A stretch of 64,000 bases of DNA from Limnoperna fortunei (lineage: Eukaryota; Mollusca; Bivalvia; Mytilida; Modiolidae). A program made the position numbers and the translations under genes. The notes below the pieces were generated by a model that saw only the letters and a program-made list of their open reading frames with translations, searched no databases and was not told the origin of the DNA. The stretch is taken from contig OX104114.1 of NCBI GenBank assembly GCA_944474755.1, positions 79,346,623 to 79,410,622 on the forward strand. Reading direction: 5' to 3'. This document shows, piece by piece, positions 45,789-58,705 of the stretch; positions within the stretch are counted from its first letter, which is position 1; every line of letters starts with the position of its first letter.

Positions 45789-47576
45789 AGCTCACCTGAC
45801 CCAAAGGGTCATGTGAGCTATTGTTATCACTTTGCGTCCGTCGGCGGCATCGTCGTTGTCGTCGTCGTCGTCGTCATCATCATCGGCGTCTGTAAACTTT
45901 TTACATTTTAATCTTCTTCTCTGAAACCACTTGGCCAATTGAAACCAAACTTGGCCATAATGTTCATTGGATGGACCTTTACAAAGTTTGTGTTTTTTAT
46001 TTTGATTGGTAAACCAATATGGCCGCCACCTCAAGACTTAGTTTAACATAGGACCCTATGGGAAAAAAGTTAAAAAAGGCTTCTTCTCTGAAACCGTTTA
46101 ACCAATCAAAACAAAACTTACTAGCAATATTGTTTAGATGGTCCTCTATAAAGTTTGTGTTTTAGATGGGAATTGGAAATTCAAAATGGCCGCCACTGCA
46201 GGACTTAGTTTAACATAGAACCCTATGGGATAAAGTTTTAAAAGGCTTCTTCTCTGAAACCGTTATCAATGGAAACAAAAACTTACTAGCAATATTGTTT
46301 GGATGGTCCTCTATAAAGTTAGTGTTTTTTATGGCAATTGGAAATTCAAAATGGCTGCCACCGCAGGACTTAATTTAACATAGGACCCTATGGGAAAAAG
46401 TTTGAAAGGCATCTTTTCTGAAACCGGCCAACCAATGGAAACAAAACTTGCTAGCAATATTGTTTGGATGGTCCTCTATAAAGTTAATGTTTTTTATCCC
46501 AATCTGATATTCAAAATGGCCGCCACCGCAGGACTTAGTTTAACATTGGACCCTATGGGAAAAATGTTAAAAAGGGCTTCTTCCCTGAAACCGGTTAACC
46601 AATCAAAACAAAACTTACTAGCAATATTGTTTGGATGGTCCTCTATAAAGTTTGTGTTTTTTATGGCAATTGGAAATTCAAAATGGCTGCCACCGCAGGA
46701 CTTAATTTAACATAGGACCCTATGGGAAAAAGTTTGAAAGGCATCTTTTCTGAAACCGGCCAACCAATGGAAACAAAACTTACTAGCAATATTGTTTGGA
46801 TGGTCCTCTATAAAGTCAATGTTTTTTATCCCAATCTGATATTCAAAATGGCCGCCACCGCAGGACTTAGTTTAACATTGGACCCTATGGGAAAAAGGTT
46901 AAAAAGGGCTTCTTCTCTGAAACCGGTTAACCAATCAAAACAAAACTTACTAGCAATATTGTTTGGGTGGTCCTTTATAAAGTTTATGATTTTTATGCCA
47001 ACTGGAAATTCAAAATGGCCGCTACCGCAGGACTTAGTTTAACATGGGACCCTATGGGAAAAAGTTTTTAAAGGCTTCTTCTCTGAAACCGGTTAATCAA
47101 TGGAAACCAGAACTTACTAGCAATATTGTTTGGATGGTCCTCTATAAAGTTTATGTTTTTTATGGCAATTGGAAATTCAAAATGGCCACTACCGCAGGAC
47201 TTTGTTTAACATACGACCCTATGGGAAAAAGTTTTTAAAGGCTTCTTCTCCGAAACCGGTTAATCAATGGAAACAAAAACTTACTAGCAATATTGTTTGG
47301 ATGGTCCTCTATAAAGTTTATGTTTTTTATGGCAATTGGAAATTCAAAATGGCCACCTCCCCCGCAGGACTTAGTTTAACATAGGACCCTATGGGCAAAT
47401 AAAAAAAATCTCTATACAACTGGTTAACCAATGAAACAAAGCTTTCTAGTAATATTGTTTGGATGGTCCTATTTAAAGTTTATTGAAAATTACAGGACTT
47501 ACTTTAACATCAGGGAAATGCCATCTTCATTGCCTATAAAATCAGGTGAGCGATACAGGCTCTTAAGAGCCTCTGG
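45789..47576 (+). mobile_element. Hairpin-ended modular element (type gamma), nine 165-bp modules
   Basis: Near-identical to 16394-17823 in both termini and in its last module, but with nine instead of seven modules. The 5' hairpin has loop AAA; a GTC/ATC microsatellite follows; it ends GGCTCTTAAGAGCC and CTGG before TTTT. A two-module block of 332 bp starting at 46390 is repeated at 46722 with few differences, an internal array expansion. The 106-residue frames across these blocks are a consequence of that duplication, not genes. Confidence 0.9.
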
Positions 47577-50024
47577 TTTTAATATAATTTTGTGACAAAC
47601 CATTCAGTTTTGTTGTTTTCAGTATGTCTCTTCATTATATTATTTGCATAACTGTGTAATTAAAGCCTCAATTAAATCTTGGTTCTTTATCATTGTTGGT
47701 GAGAATTATAAAATTTCCTGGAAATTGCAGACATTAATTGTCTGGGGACATCACTAATTACTAATACATCACCTGAGGAGGCAACACCTGATTGGACACT
47801 TGTAAATTTATGCTGATTTTGACAAGTAATGTTGTATATTTAGTGTATGGAATGACAGCAGTTGTATTGTAAGTGAGACAAAAATCTGATGTCTTGAAGT
47901 CACTTTTGATGAATGAGCCAATACTTGTGTATTGGAGGGGTACATCAAGGGCAAACCAAACTTGTGTATTGAAAGGGAACATTAAGGACAACAGTTTTGA
48001 ATAGTTGCAAGGAATATAAGATAGTATTGTACAACTAGACAATATTAAGTTTGTTTGGGTATTTTAAGGGGAGGTAATCAAATGGAACCTGAAAGAATAT
48101 TAAAGTTTAACACAATTATTATGTTGAAAAATGCCTTACATTAAATTTGTGCCCTTCGGTACCTGATACATGTACTTGTTGGGTAATTATAAGCTGTTTA
48201 TGCTGAATGTGAGTTTTTGCAAAGCATGAAGATACTTTGGTGTCTATTATAAAATGATGATTAATTAGAATGGACAGCAATTCATATTACAATTTGTACA
48301 TTGTGGACCCTGGTTGCATACCATACTGTGTGTAAAGTTTGGAGAGTGCAATGCTGCTGGTGGAAACTGAGGAGGTCATTATCCTTTTGGATGGCCTGAG
48401 CAAAAGTAACTGAACGGGCGAGACATCAACAATTTTTATTAAAAAAATCTTTCTTTCACGTAAAATTTCATATATGGGGCATTACACCTATAATGCTAAA
48501 TTACATAAAAATGGAGACAAAAGTATACCTGTCCACGGATTTTTTTCGGGAAAATTACCTTAAAGTTTAAGATTGGTTTTTCTACTTTCATTTCAGTGTT
48601 GTGGTCACATTGTACCACATTACACACTTTAGGAAGTGCTTCCACTGTAAAGACATTGACTGGAAAAAAATATATTCTTGTTCTACAGTAATGCCATACC
48701 TTTCAAAATATCCAACTCTTAAGCAATAGCAGTTATAGGCAAAAGCAGAAACAAAAGAGAAAATTGGGACTATTTTTTCATCCTGCCATCTTTTGACATG
48801 CACCGGAAATTCATTACATGAATAGGATAATGACCCCTGAGAATTTTGACTAGGTTTTGATATACAGAGTTATCACCCTTTTATAAGACTCCTCACTTTT
48901 TGCTGCCATTTTTCCAAGTGTCATTTTCTTAAAAAACAATTGTTAAATGTGGGGTTGAAACGATGTACACAGCATTCATATTAAAGTGCAATATTATAGT
49001 TGTGGATTTTAATTAGTAAGGAAAACAGTCTGGGAAGCAAATTGATGGGTAGATTAGACTTATTTTAAAGTTTAAAGTTTTCAAAATTTTACTCCTATAG
49101 ACAATAATTAGCATTTCAGTTGTGGAAGTCATTGTCATTGAAGACCATTGGGGGTTGGGGGTGGTCTGTGAACGGAGATTTGAAAACCCATCCTAGTCTT
49201 ATATTTTCACACATTTTAAAACAGGACCTAATGATATATTGAATTATTAAATTAGACCTATCATATTTTATTACTGCACATCCCCATTGACAAAATGGTC
49301 CATTTACTACCAAAATTATCAAGTGATGTAAATGGAACACTTTATTTGTAAAATCACTGTGGTTTACATGGGCTTGCCATGCTTAAGATGAAGCATGGAC
49401 ATATTTAGATAATTTACAACTACCCAATGATATATTTTTCAATGAAAAAAGCTACCTTTTCATATATTTTGAAGAGGTAAAAAAATGACCCATTCGGGCC
49501 GCATATTCCCATATCCGTAATATACTATATATACCAAGTTACCCCCCCCCCCCATACCAAGTTACCCCCACCCCCCCTGGGGAAGACAGTGAAAGCAGTT
49601 AATGCCTCGATTCTTAACAGATAAGAGAAGAGTTATGTGTAAAAATTATAATTGAAAAAAAATTTTGATTAATCGAAACTGCTGCTGATTGTTTACTCAC
49701 AAAATGTTTGTTGTTGCGCAATTTTCCTCTTGCAAAGTACATCTCATGTGCTGTTCTTGTCTACCAAACATTACATGTATCACTTTCATTTTGGTATTTG
49801 TATACTACCTACTGTTCATAAATGCAGAGCCGTGATGTCAGCTAATTCTTACTAATAAGCCTGAAAAAGATAGCAATAACACAAAATTCTCCAGTTACCT
49901 TTATTTACATTGGCATGTTGTTATTAGATGATACCTAAAACCATTTACACTTGCTTATTCAGACATTGCCTTTAAACTTTCAGCTTTTAAATCCTGTGCA
50001 TGTTGGACAGTTTTATATTTATAT
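47577..50024. other. AT-rich stretch without a recognised gene
   Basis: A C-run with CCATACCAAGTTACC repeated sits at 49540-49580. No supported gene; the 93-, 71- and 74-residue minus-strand frames have no recognisable motifs. Confidence 0.4.
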
Positions 50025-51390
50025 TAGTAGGCTGCCCACTGTGGACAGGTGTACATTTGTAAGCTGCCCACTGTGGACAGGTGTACATTGGTAGGCTGCC
50101 CACTGTGACAGGTGGACATTTGTAGGCTTCCCACTGTGGACAGGTAAACATTTGTAAGTTGCCCACTGTGAACATGTGTACATTTGAAGGCTGCCCACTG
50201 TGACATGTGTACATTGGTAGGCTGCTCACTGTGGACAGGTGTACATTGGTAGGCTGCCCACTGTGGACAGGTGTACATTGGTAGGCTGCCCACTGTGACA
50301 TGTGTACATTGGTAGGCTGCTCACTGTGGACAGGTGTACATTTGTAGGCTGCCCACTGTGGACAGGTGTACATTGGTAGGCTGCTCACTGTGGACAGGTG
50401 TACATTTGTTGGCTGCCCACTGTGGACAGGTGTACATTGGTATAGACTGCCCATTGTGACAGGTGGACATTCGTAGGCTGCCCACTGTGGACATGTGTAC
50501 ATTGGTAGGCTGCCCACTGTGGACATGTGTACATTGGTAGGCTGCTCACTGTGGACAGGTGTACATCTGTTGGCTGCCCACTGTGGACAGGTGTACATTG
50601 GTATAGACTACCCATTGTGACAGGTGGACATTGGTAGGCTGCCCACTGTGACAGGTGAACATTTGTAGGCTGCCCACTGTGGACAGGTGTACATTGGTAG
50701 GCTGCTCACTGTGACAGGTGGACATTTGTAGGCTGCCCACTGTGGACAGGTGAACATTTGTTAGCTGCCCACTGTGGACAGGTGTACATTGGTAGGCTGC
50801 CCACTGTGACAGGTGGACATTTGTAGGCTTCCCACTGTGGACAGGTGAACATTTGTTAGCTGCCCACTGTGACAGGTGTACATTGGTAGGCTGCCCACTG
50901 TGAATAGGTGTACATTGGTAGGCTGCCCACTGTGGACAGGTGTACATTGGTAGGCTGCCCACTGTGGACAGGTGTACATTGGTAGGCTGCCCACTGTGGA
51001 CAGGTGTACATTGGTAGGCTGCCCACTGTGACAGGTGGACATTTGTAGGCTGCCCGCTGTGGACAGGTGAACATTTGTTATCTGCCCACTGTGAATAGGT
51101 GTACATTTGTAGGCTGCCTACTGTGGACAGGTGTACATTTGTTGACTGTTCACTGTGGACAGGTGTCCATTTGTCAGCTGTCCACTTTGAACAGGTGTAC
51201 ATTGGTAGGCTGTCCAATGTGAACAGGTGTACATTATTAGGGTGCCCACTGTGAACAGGTGTACATTGGTAGGCTGCCCACTGTGGACAGGTGTACATTG
51301 GTAGGCTTCCCACTGTGGTCAGGTGTACATTTGTTTGCTGCCCACTGTGACAGGTGTACATTTTTAAGCTCTGCACTTTGCACAGTTGTA
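50025..51390. repeat. 32-bp minisatellite, about 42 units
   Basis: The monomer contains GGCTGCCCACTGTGGACAGG and TGTACATTGGTA; many units lack one base pair or more (CTGTGACAGG). Because the monomer lacks stop codons on the minus strand, long minus-strand frames of 203 and 276 residues appear with a 32-residue period (three monomers). Neither has a non-repetitive domain. Confidence 0.93.
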
Positions 51391-51489
51391 AAAAGCAAAA
51401 TCCATATAACCTGCAATTTAGAATGAATTTGTAAGGTCTTTTGAATTACAATGTAACTAAAAGTAAAACTAAAAGTAAAAACTCTTATA

Positions 51490-51963
51490 ACTAAACTTTA
51501 CCGTGTCAATCCGATGGGATTTCGCCTGTCAAAATGGAAAACTGCTACCGCGTTTGGTTGAGTTTATGGTCCTTTTGTAAATCTTTTATTACACTTTTTG
51601 AAATCAACAATTATTTTCCACAGCTAAACGGCGTTGTGAAATGCGGCTGAATTTTCATTTTGAGACATCGATTTTCCATACTAAATTTTGACCTTGTTTT
51701 GAATGGAAGTGTACTTTAGGAAAATTCCATTGTTGTCTATTCGAAATCCTTCTGGTAATGTTGTCTGCAGTTGGGGCGGGAAAAGTCTCGCGGTTTGTCC
51801 GAATACCATTGTGTGTAACGAAAGCAGACGAACGTTTGTAAACAACTATAGACCCCTTTAGAAACAAAAATGGCTGACTTCCTATGGAAATTCGATCAAA
51901 CGCGGTAGCAGTTTTTAATTTTGACAGGCAAAATCCCGTCTGAATGGCACGGTAAAGTTTAGT
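51490..51963. mobile_element. Palindromic MITE (474 bp)
   Basis: ACTAAACTTTACCGTG at the left end is reversed at the right, and inverted similarity continues through GGGATTTCGCCTGTCAAAAT and CTGCTACCGCGTTTG. ATA flanks both ends (possible 3-bp duplication). Internal sequence matches 53582-54165 in the opposite orientation. It contains GGCGGGAAAAGTC, whose complement TTTTCCCGCC fits an E2F site, and AAACAAAAATGGCTGAC. Confidence 0.75.
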
Positions 51964-52458
51964 ATAGTTCTGATTTAAACAGTCATTCAGTGCAATATTT
52001 GTAACAATACCAAGACAAGATATAGTGTGGTTATCTTTTGTAACATCATCTGTTCAGAGGTAATGAACAGTAGTATAATTAGTATATGTACCAGTATACA
52101 TGTAGTAACATATAACAGGTCAGCAGAAAACACACAGTATTACATCATTACAACATTCAGAAACAGTTTATAATATGTTTGCAACAGTACATGTGTTATT
52201 AACTTGCCTAGGGTTAGAACTTCCTATGAATTTAATTTTATTGCCAATGCACAATATAGTTCAGAATAATGCCTAAAACTGTGAAAATTACCCAATAAAC
52301 AGATTTAACATTCCCTCCCATGAAGCTTCCTTTAACAGTTGAGATATATTTACTTGAATAATTTAACCAAACATAAAAAAAACCAAATAAAATTGTTGTA
52401 ACCTAAGAAGTTCAGTTCATTTTTATCATTTGTTAATAAACGCTTTATTATTAAGGGT

Positions 52459-52770
52459 ACATGTTTTGTCTGGCTATCTTGTACAGCTTTGAAGATATAG
52501 TATTCATATTTGGTAGAATATTTAAACACATCATGGAGGTGTGCAGAACCAAAAGATTTTAATTTTTGTGAAATATTCTTAAAACAACATGTAGTTTTGA
52601 AGGCCAGATAGTTGAGATAGGAATACATGTCTTGTCGTGCTATCTTCTTAATTTTAAGAGGTGCATCATTTATATTTAATTGGATGTTTGAACACATTAT
52701 AAAAGTGTGCAAGTCCAAAGGACTTTGATTTTCATTCAATTTTCTTTTAATTATGGTCTGTTGCAACACA
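52459..52770. repeat. Two-unit tandem repeat, 166-bp period
   Basis: ACATGTTTTGTCTGGCTATCT at 52459 is matched by ACATGTCTTGTCGTGCTATCT at 52625, and GTGTGCAGAACCAAAAG by GTGTGCAAGTCCAAAGG about 166 bp on. The 139-residue minus-strand frame at 52350-52769 has the same internal duplication and no known motif. Confidence 0.65.
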
Positions 52771-52872
52771 CCTCATATTACTGGTCAGGTAGGACATTAT
52801 TTGTGTTTTACAGACACACTTGCGTTCCAAAAAAACATTGCCACTAACACATCTGTTATTCTCAGTTCTGTC

Positions 52873-52930
52873 CTGAATATTGCTGAAATATTGCATGCAG
52901 GACATAAAAAAACAACAATCAATCAATCAT
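52873..52930 (+). mobile_element. Short repeat fragment with AATC-repeat tail
   Basis: CTGAATATTGCTGAAATATTGC leads to an A-rich stretch and CAATCAATCAATC. It is the plus-strand counterpart of the fragment at 26429-26490. The flanking 52931-53581 is AT-rich and featureless. Confidence 0.5.
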
Positions 52931-53581
52931 CTAGTTCTGTCTTAAACTGGTATGCGAAAGATATATCTTGAAATATATCTTGAAATGTATTGCAAATTAA
53001 TTCATAACCATGGTGATTATGGGTTATTGAAACTATTGAGTTTTCAACTTACGTAAACAGTATATTCAGCAATTAGTCAAATAAAATGATAAATTCGTTG
53101 AAGTTAATAGAATGTCTTTTGCATCTATCTTAACATACAACTAACAGTTGTCCTGTATATAGATCTCACCAGCATTTGTATATAGTTATTTCTTTATTGA
53201 TCTTCCAAAGTGATAATCTACAAACTTGAGTAGAAATTCTGAAAATTTGATTAGCCAAAATAAGACTCTGCCTATTACAAGCAATTTACCGATTTCTGTT
53301 CTGTGTTTCTGACAGAACTAGGTGAAATAAAAGTGAATTAACAAAACTAAACAAAAATTCTTTAAGTGCTACATTTAAGCTTGTTTGAGCTAAAAAGGAT
53401 TAGCATTGTTGATTGAAAGAAAGAGAAATTTGAACATTCAACTATTAAGTGTTTTTGTATTATGAATTCTTCTTGTAAAAATTACAAACAGTTAATGGAA
53501 GCTCAATTTTGGTAGTTTTTCTATTAAGATAAATATATTTGGTGAAGTATAAAGCATATAAATAGTGAAAATAATACTTAA

Positions 53582-54165
53582 AGTCAATTTTACCGTGTCA
53601 TTCTTACGGGATTTTGCTTCACAAAATGGAAAACTGCTACCGCGTTTTGTCGAGTTTAGGGTCCTTTAGTAGATCTTTAATTCCACTTTTTGAAAGTAAC
53701 TATTATTTTCCACAGTTAATCAGCTTTTTGAAATGTGGCCGTTCTTTCATTTTGCCAGATCGATTTTCCATAGGAAGTCAGCCATTTTTGTATCTTAAGG
53801 GGTCTAATGTTGTTTACAAATGTTCATCTGTTTTCGTAACGTACAATGGTATTCAGACAAACCACGAGACTTTTCCCGCCTCAACTGCAGACGACATTAC
53901 CCGAAGCATTTCGAATAGACAACAATGGAATTTTCCTAACGTACACTTCCGTTCAAAACAATATCAAAATTTAGTATGGAAAATCGATCTGTCAAAATGA
54001 AAAAACGGCCGCATTTCAAAAAGCCGATTAACTGTGGAAAATAATTGTTACTTTCAAAAAGTGGAATAAATGATCTACTAAAGGACCATAAACTCGACCA
54101 AACGCGGTAGCAGTTTTCCATTTTGTGAAGCAAAATCCCATCAGAATGACACGGTAAAATTGACT
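53582..54165. mobile_element. Palindromic MITE (584 bp) with ~195-bp inverted termini
   Basis: Left AGTCAATTTTACCGTGTCATTC is mirrored at the right end, and inverted similarity extends about 195 bp into each side (ACTGCTACCGCGTTT, GGTCCTTTAGTAGATC, ATTTTCCACAGTTAATC, GATCGATTTTCCATA). The central 190 bp, with the E2F-like TTTTCCCGCC near 53870, matches the middle of 51490-51963 inverted. The 128-residue plus-strand and 65-residue minus-strand frames are mirror images through the termini. No target duplication is certain. Confidence 0.85.
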
Positions 54166-55398
54166 ATAGAAGTACAGCATCGTTGTACTTGATTCCTATC
54201 AAGTCAGGTTCTGTTCAGTGTTGGTGTTAAGCCCTGTACAAGATCAAAGTTTTCCGTCAAAAACTTTGTCAGAGTTTCATGTTTACACGACCAAACTTTT
54301 TGATGGTTTCTGCTATTAATAGTAATAAATAACTGGTGGGAATCTTTACAATCAACTTGGATATTGAGTTTGAATAGTATAGGGCATTTTTTTGTGTAGT
54401 AATTTGTGACATGGGATGCAAAGAAACAGGATTAGACCAATGAGAATGTGGTGTAGGGCCTGGTAGAACAAAGAACTAGAAGTTGCTTCAACAGTTTGGT
54501 TAAGGAATTATAAGTAAATTAATTAAATCTTTTAATAAATTGTTAGTCCATTGAAATTTTGTTGCTTTCTTTCCTGCCATTTTTCCATGTGCTTTTGTTT
54601 ACAAAATATTCTGATGAGTTCTAGAACATGTTCTGATTGGTCAATTCCCATCAAAATTCATATAAGTTTTTAAAAAAATAGGATGAGGTTCTATTCTGTC
54701 AAAGTGCTTCAAATTTTTTTAAAAAAGTTTTTGATGCAGGTTTACATGGTCAAAAATCTTTGTCGAAGAAAACTTTGAGAAAGTTTTTGATGGGAAACTT
54801 TGATCGTGTGAACGGGGCTTTACATTTGACATGTGACTGCTTATTGAGTACTGCATTTAGCTTAGTATTAAAGATTTACATACAATTATATAATTTTTCA
54901 TGTTTTGTACTGGACCAATCTTCAAGTGGAATTTTTATAGTAATCGTCAGATTTGGATTGGTTTGAAAGTAAAATACATTATATGTTCTTTTCCATTAGG
55001 AAGTTTAACAGTTTTATTGTGCATCTGTGTTCTTTATTGTAATTACCAGACAATGTCATAATTAAAAAATTTACTCATGACTATCTTAGAACACACACCC
55101 AGAGGGGAAATAATTACCTTGCAATTATTTTCAATAACCAGAGTATAAAACATGTTTTTATAGCAATTTGTTGTGTATGGCTTAATATCTGAACAAACAA
55201 CACATCTATTGTGAAATCTGCTCAAGAGAATTTCCAACAAAGATCAAACCACCCGACCGACAAAACAAAAACAAAAACAAGACACAAAACTCATATTTAT
55301 CTTTTTTTTTAATTTATAAACACAAAATTTTATTTTTTTCAATATCTTTATCCGTGTCTTTTGCTATAATAAAAGAAAAAAACATAATTAGTAAACAA
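54166..55398. other. AT-rich stretch without a recognised gene
   Basis: Two related segments with AACTTTG.GAAAGTTT and ATCAAAGTTTTCCGTCAA (near 54242 and 54764) form loose inverted similarity, possibly an unclassified element of about 570 bp. No gene is supported. Confidence 0.3.
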
Positions 55399-55626
55399 CA
55401 TAAAAAATCCCTGTTTCACATATTCTGCCGTTGTCTTCCGACAGAATAAAGTGGCTGCGCATTTTACACAATAAAAAATCCCTGTTTCACATATTCTGCC
55501 GTTGTCCTCAGACTGAAAAAAGTGGCTGCGCATTGTACACAAATACTTCGTTTTTTCCCCAGATTTTCACCATGAAAAGGGGGTGCGCATTATAGATAAA
55601 TGCGCATTATACACGGCAAAATACGG
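55399..55626. mobile_element. Remnant of a Tc1/mariner or pogo-like DNA transposon end
   Basis: The right end GCGCATTATACACGGCAAAATACGG before TA resembles the termini of pogo/Tigger-like nonautonomous elements (from memory). Inside, a 71-bp segment with AAAAAATCCCTGTTTCAC and GTGGCTGCGCATT is present twice (55400, 55471). The left terminus is not found. Confidence 0.45.
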
Positions 55627-57695
55627 TATCTCTAAATTCTTTTCTATTTGTAAAGCCTATCCTTTTCATATCTGTTGAGTATATATTTTGTTTACTTATA
55701 TATAAAAAGAAATGCTTAGAAGATAGTTTTATAATAACTATCTTAGTTCTTTTTAAAGCAGTATCTATACTTCTGTATCTTATTAAACATTATGTTAGAT
55801 ATTAGTTAATATGTATCCTATTTTGCATGCACTCATTTTCCTTCTCATTTGTCTTAAACTTATCTCTACAAAATTGTTTTTATTGGCATAATTATTCAAG
55901 TAGATAAAAATGTTCACAAACAAGATAAATGCACACATTTACAACTGTTGTATGTAATTATAGAAGAGTGCAATAGGATAAGGATTATGAACTAAGCAGA
56001 CGACAGGTTGTGATGCATAGCATGTACATGGACATGTTTGTTAATCTGTGTGAAAGATCTAAATAGGAAATATATTAAAGAAACAACTTGGTACATAAAT
56101 AAAAAATGTAGCAGTTCAACTTTTAAAATTCCAGTCATTTTGATACAAGTGTAGTCTTGCTAACAAGCTGTGTCCATTTTCATGTTGTAACAAAGTAACA
56201 CATGTTCAGTTCATTTTTATTTTATTTGATCTATTTAATTTGATAAATGACTCATTTAAAGACATTACACATCATAACAGAAGAAAAAATCATTATTGTC
56301 TTGATAAAGTTGTCATTAAGGGGCAAAAATAAACTGTTTTTAAATTGTTATGTTCTATATCTCCTTTGTCAATAGCAATTAACTGGGGTAGAAGTCATAC
56401 TCTGGTTATAATTGTTGATGATAAAAACTGTCTAGCTATTAAACATGTTGGAATCAATAGTACATTTATAGTCGTTATATAGATATTAGCTTTTTTGATT
56501 GAATTATTTTAAATGGAAAGACTCTTTCTAAATTTGTTGCAATACACGTCTTGCCTTGTTTGTATTATGACCATATTTATTGGATTACCATAAGTTTTTA
56601 GGTGATTTAAATGAAGTTCTGCCATCTATCGGTCTGAATCTGAATTTGTGAATTGTTCCCACCCTGAAAGATGATTTCTTCAGAAATTTTAGTGTTAGTC
56701 TAAGACTGTGTAGAACTGTCACATCTAAATTATCTTGATGATGTATTCACATTGGTTTTGAATCCAAACTCTAAAAACTGTTAATAACCTTTTGGGAAAA
56801 ATTATTGTTGGGAACTTCCAGGATTAGGGAGTGAGAGACATTATCGAGACTGCCATTATATTTTTATATATCGTTAAACATCATTTAGCAAATCTTACAG
56901 GGATTTATTATTATTTTTCATTGTTATTACTTTTCTCTGATTAGATGATTTTGTTCCACATAACAAATTATTAAAACTCAGAACTCAATTGTCTGCAGTA
57001 ACATTTTCACTACAAACTTAACTTTAACTAAATTTAATTACTCTGCGGACTTTGAAAATTTGAATATTTGAGAATTTTGAAAATTTGAAAGTTGCAAAAA
57101 ATAAAAAAGCAATTTTTTGTATTGCAATAGACAACACTAAACAGACATGCTCAACTACAACTATAAATAAGTTGTCAGCTTTGTTGTATTGTCGATGTAG
57201 AACATGCCAGCACTACTTATACGTAAGGATAAACCTTTAGCTGAAATCTGTTTTACACAGCATGCACTCATTTGGACTCTAAAATAAAATTATCAGTTGT
57301 GTTATGTGTGTTCGATGTGCCTGTTTTTGCCTACTTAAATTAAATTTAACCAAATTTGAATCTATAATAATTATATAACAAATTAACTATGTTTATATTA
57401 AATTTATTGGGTAATTAACAGTCATTACCATAAAGCTGTTAATTAATTTCTACATCTCTGTTGTAAATAATCAATTTAACGCTTTTCAATCAATAGTTCA
57501 TGTTACAACAAAGCGAGATAAAGCTTTGGAAAACAATATATTTAGTTTTCTCCCCTGGAGAGAATTAATAACTGTTTTGGTAATTATAGATAAGGAATCC
57601 AACTGTAACATAATGTGTTTTAAGGATCTGTTGAAACCAGAGGTTAATTACTTGTTGCAAAAACACCAATCATACGCCAATAGAACCGTGACTTT
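55627..57695. other. AT-rich stretch without a recognised gene
   Basis: No repeats or coding segments recognised. Confidence 0.4.
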
Positions 57696-58705
57696 TGGCC
57701 GGATTTCACAGAGTGAAAATCCGGGTTATAGTATGGTGAATGTTGGGCGGGTGGGAAAAAAAAAATGTCGTAACAGTTTTCTTAGCTTCTTTTAAGGGAT
57801 TTATTTCATATTTCATATTTGGTGCACAGATTTAGCATGATGAGTTGTACCATGCCTCCCCTCTCCAGGTCAGTCAGTTATCTACTTCCTGCTTTCCAAG
57901 CCGACTTGGACTGTTTCAATGGTCAAAATAGGACACATTTTCATAACAGTTTTCTCTGCTTCTACTAAAGGGATTGATTTCAAATTTGATGCACACCTTT
58001 AGCATGATGAGTTGTACCGTGCCTCCCCTTTCGAGGTCAGTCAGTTATCTACTTCCTGTTTTCCAAGCCGACTTGGACTGTTTCAAGGGTCAAAATATGA
58101 AAAGTTTTCGTAACAGTTTTCTCAGCTTCTACTAAAGGGATTGATTCACTTCAGAGTAATAGCCCTTTATACAAAAAATGGCAAATTCACCTTGTCTGCT
58201 CTCTAACTCAAACAGTTGTTGTTGGATCTTCATTTAACTTGGGGAAAATGTTTGTAGGCATAATATCTTGGCCAAGTTCAAAAACCTTCCAATTCATGTT
58301 GGCCACTTCAGAGTTATGGCCCTTTAATATACAAAAAATGGCAAAATTGCCTGGTCCCCTTTTTAACTTTTTAACAGTTGTTGTCGATCTTCATGAAACT
58401 TGGGGAAAATGTTGATGGGCATAATAACTTGACCAAGATTGATAACCAGCCAAATTGCTTCTGCCACTTCAGAGTTATGGCCCTTGATTATGCAAATAAT
58501 GGGGAATTCACCATGTCCGGTCTTTAAATTGAACAGTTATTGTCCGATCTTCATGAAACTTGTGGGAAATGTTTATAGGCATAATATCTTGACAAAGATT
58601 TATAACCAGCCAAATTGCTTCATCCACTTCAGTGTAATGGTCCTTAATTTATTTTAAAAAATGGAAATATTATAACGGGCGTATTTTGCAGCACTTTGGC
58701 ACTTG
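57696..58705 (+). mobile_element. Second hairpin-started modular element family
   Basis: The start carries a hairpin: CCGGATTTCAC (57699-57709) pairs with GTGAAAATCCGG (57713-57724). The interior has two tandem sets: modules with CGTAACAGTTTTCT.AGCTTCT at about 57771, 57943 and 58112 (period near 170), then modules with CACTTCAGAGTTATGGCCC at about 58147, 58303, 58466 and 58625 (period near 160). It ends near GGCACTTG before TT with a decayed 3' hairpin. No coding capacity. Confidence 0.65.

Noticed and set aside
46390..47042. Two near-identical 106-codon frames in tandem
   Set aside because: Each spans two noncoding 165-bp modules of a mobile element; similarity is explained by DNA duplication, and other copies carry stops.
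49987..51376. Minus-strand frames of 203 and 276 codons
   Set aside because: They lie wholly in the 32-bp minisatellite, other frames are open too, and the translation is the array monomer read in rotation.
53614..54133. Frames starting with the same residues on both strands
   Set aside because: They begin in the two inverted arms of one palindromic MITE, so the resemblance is that of the arms.
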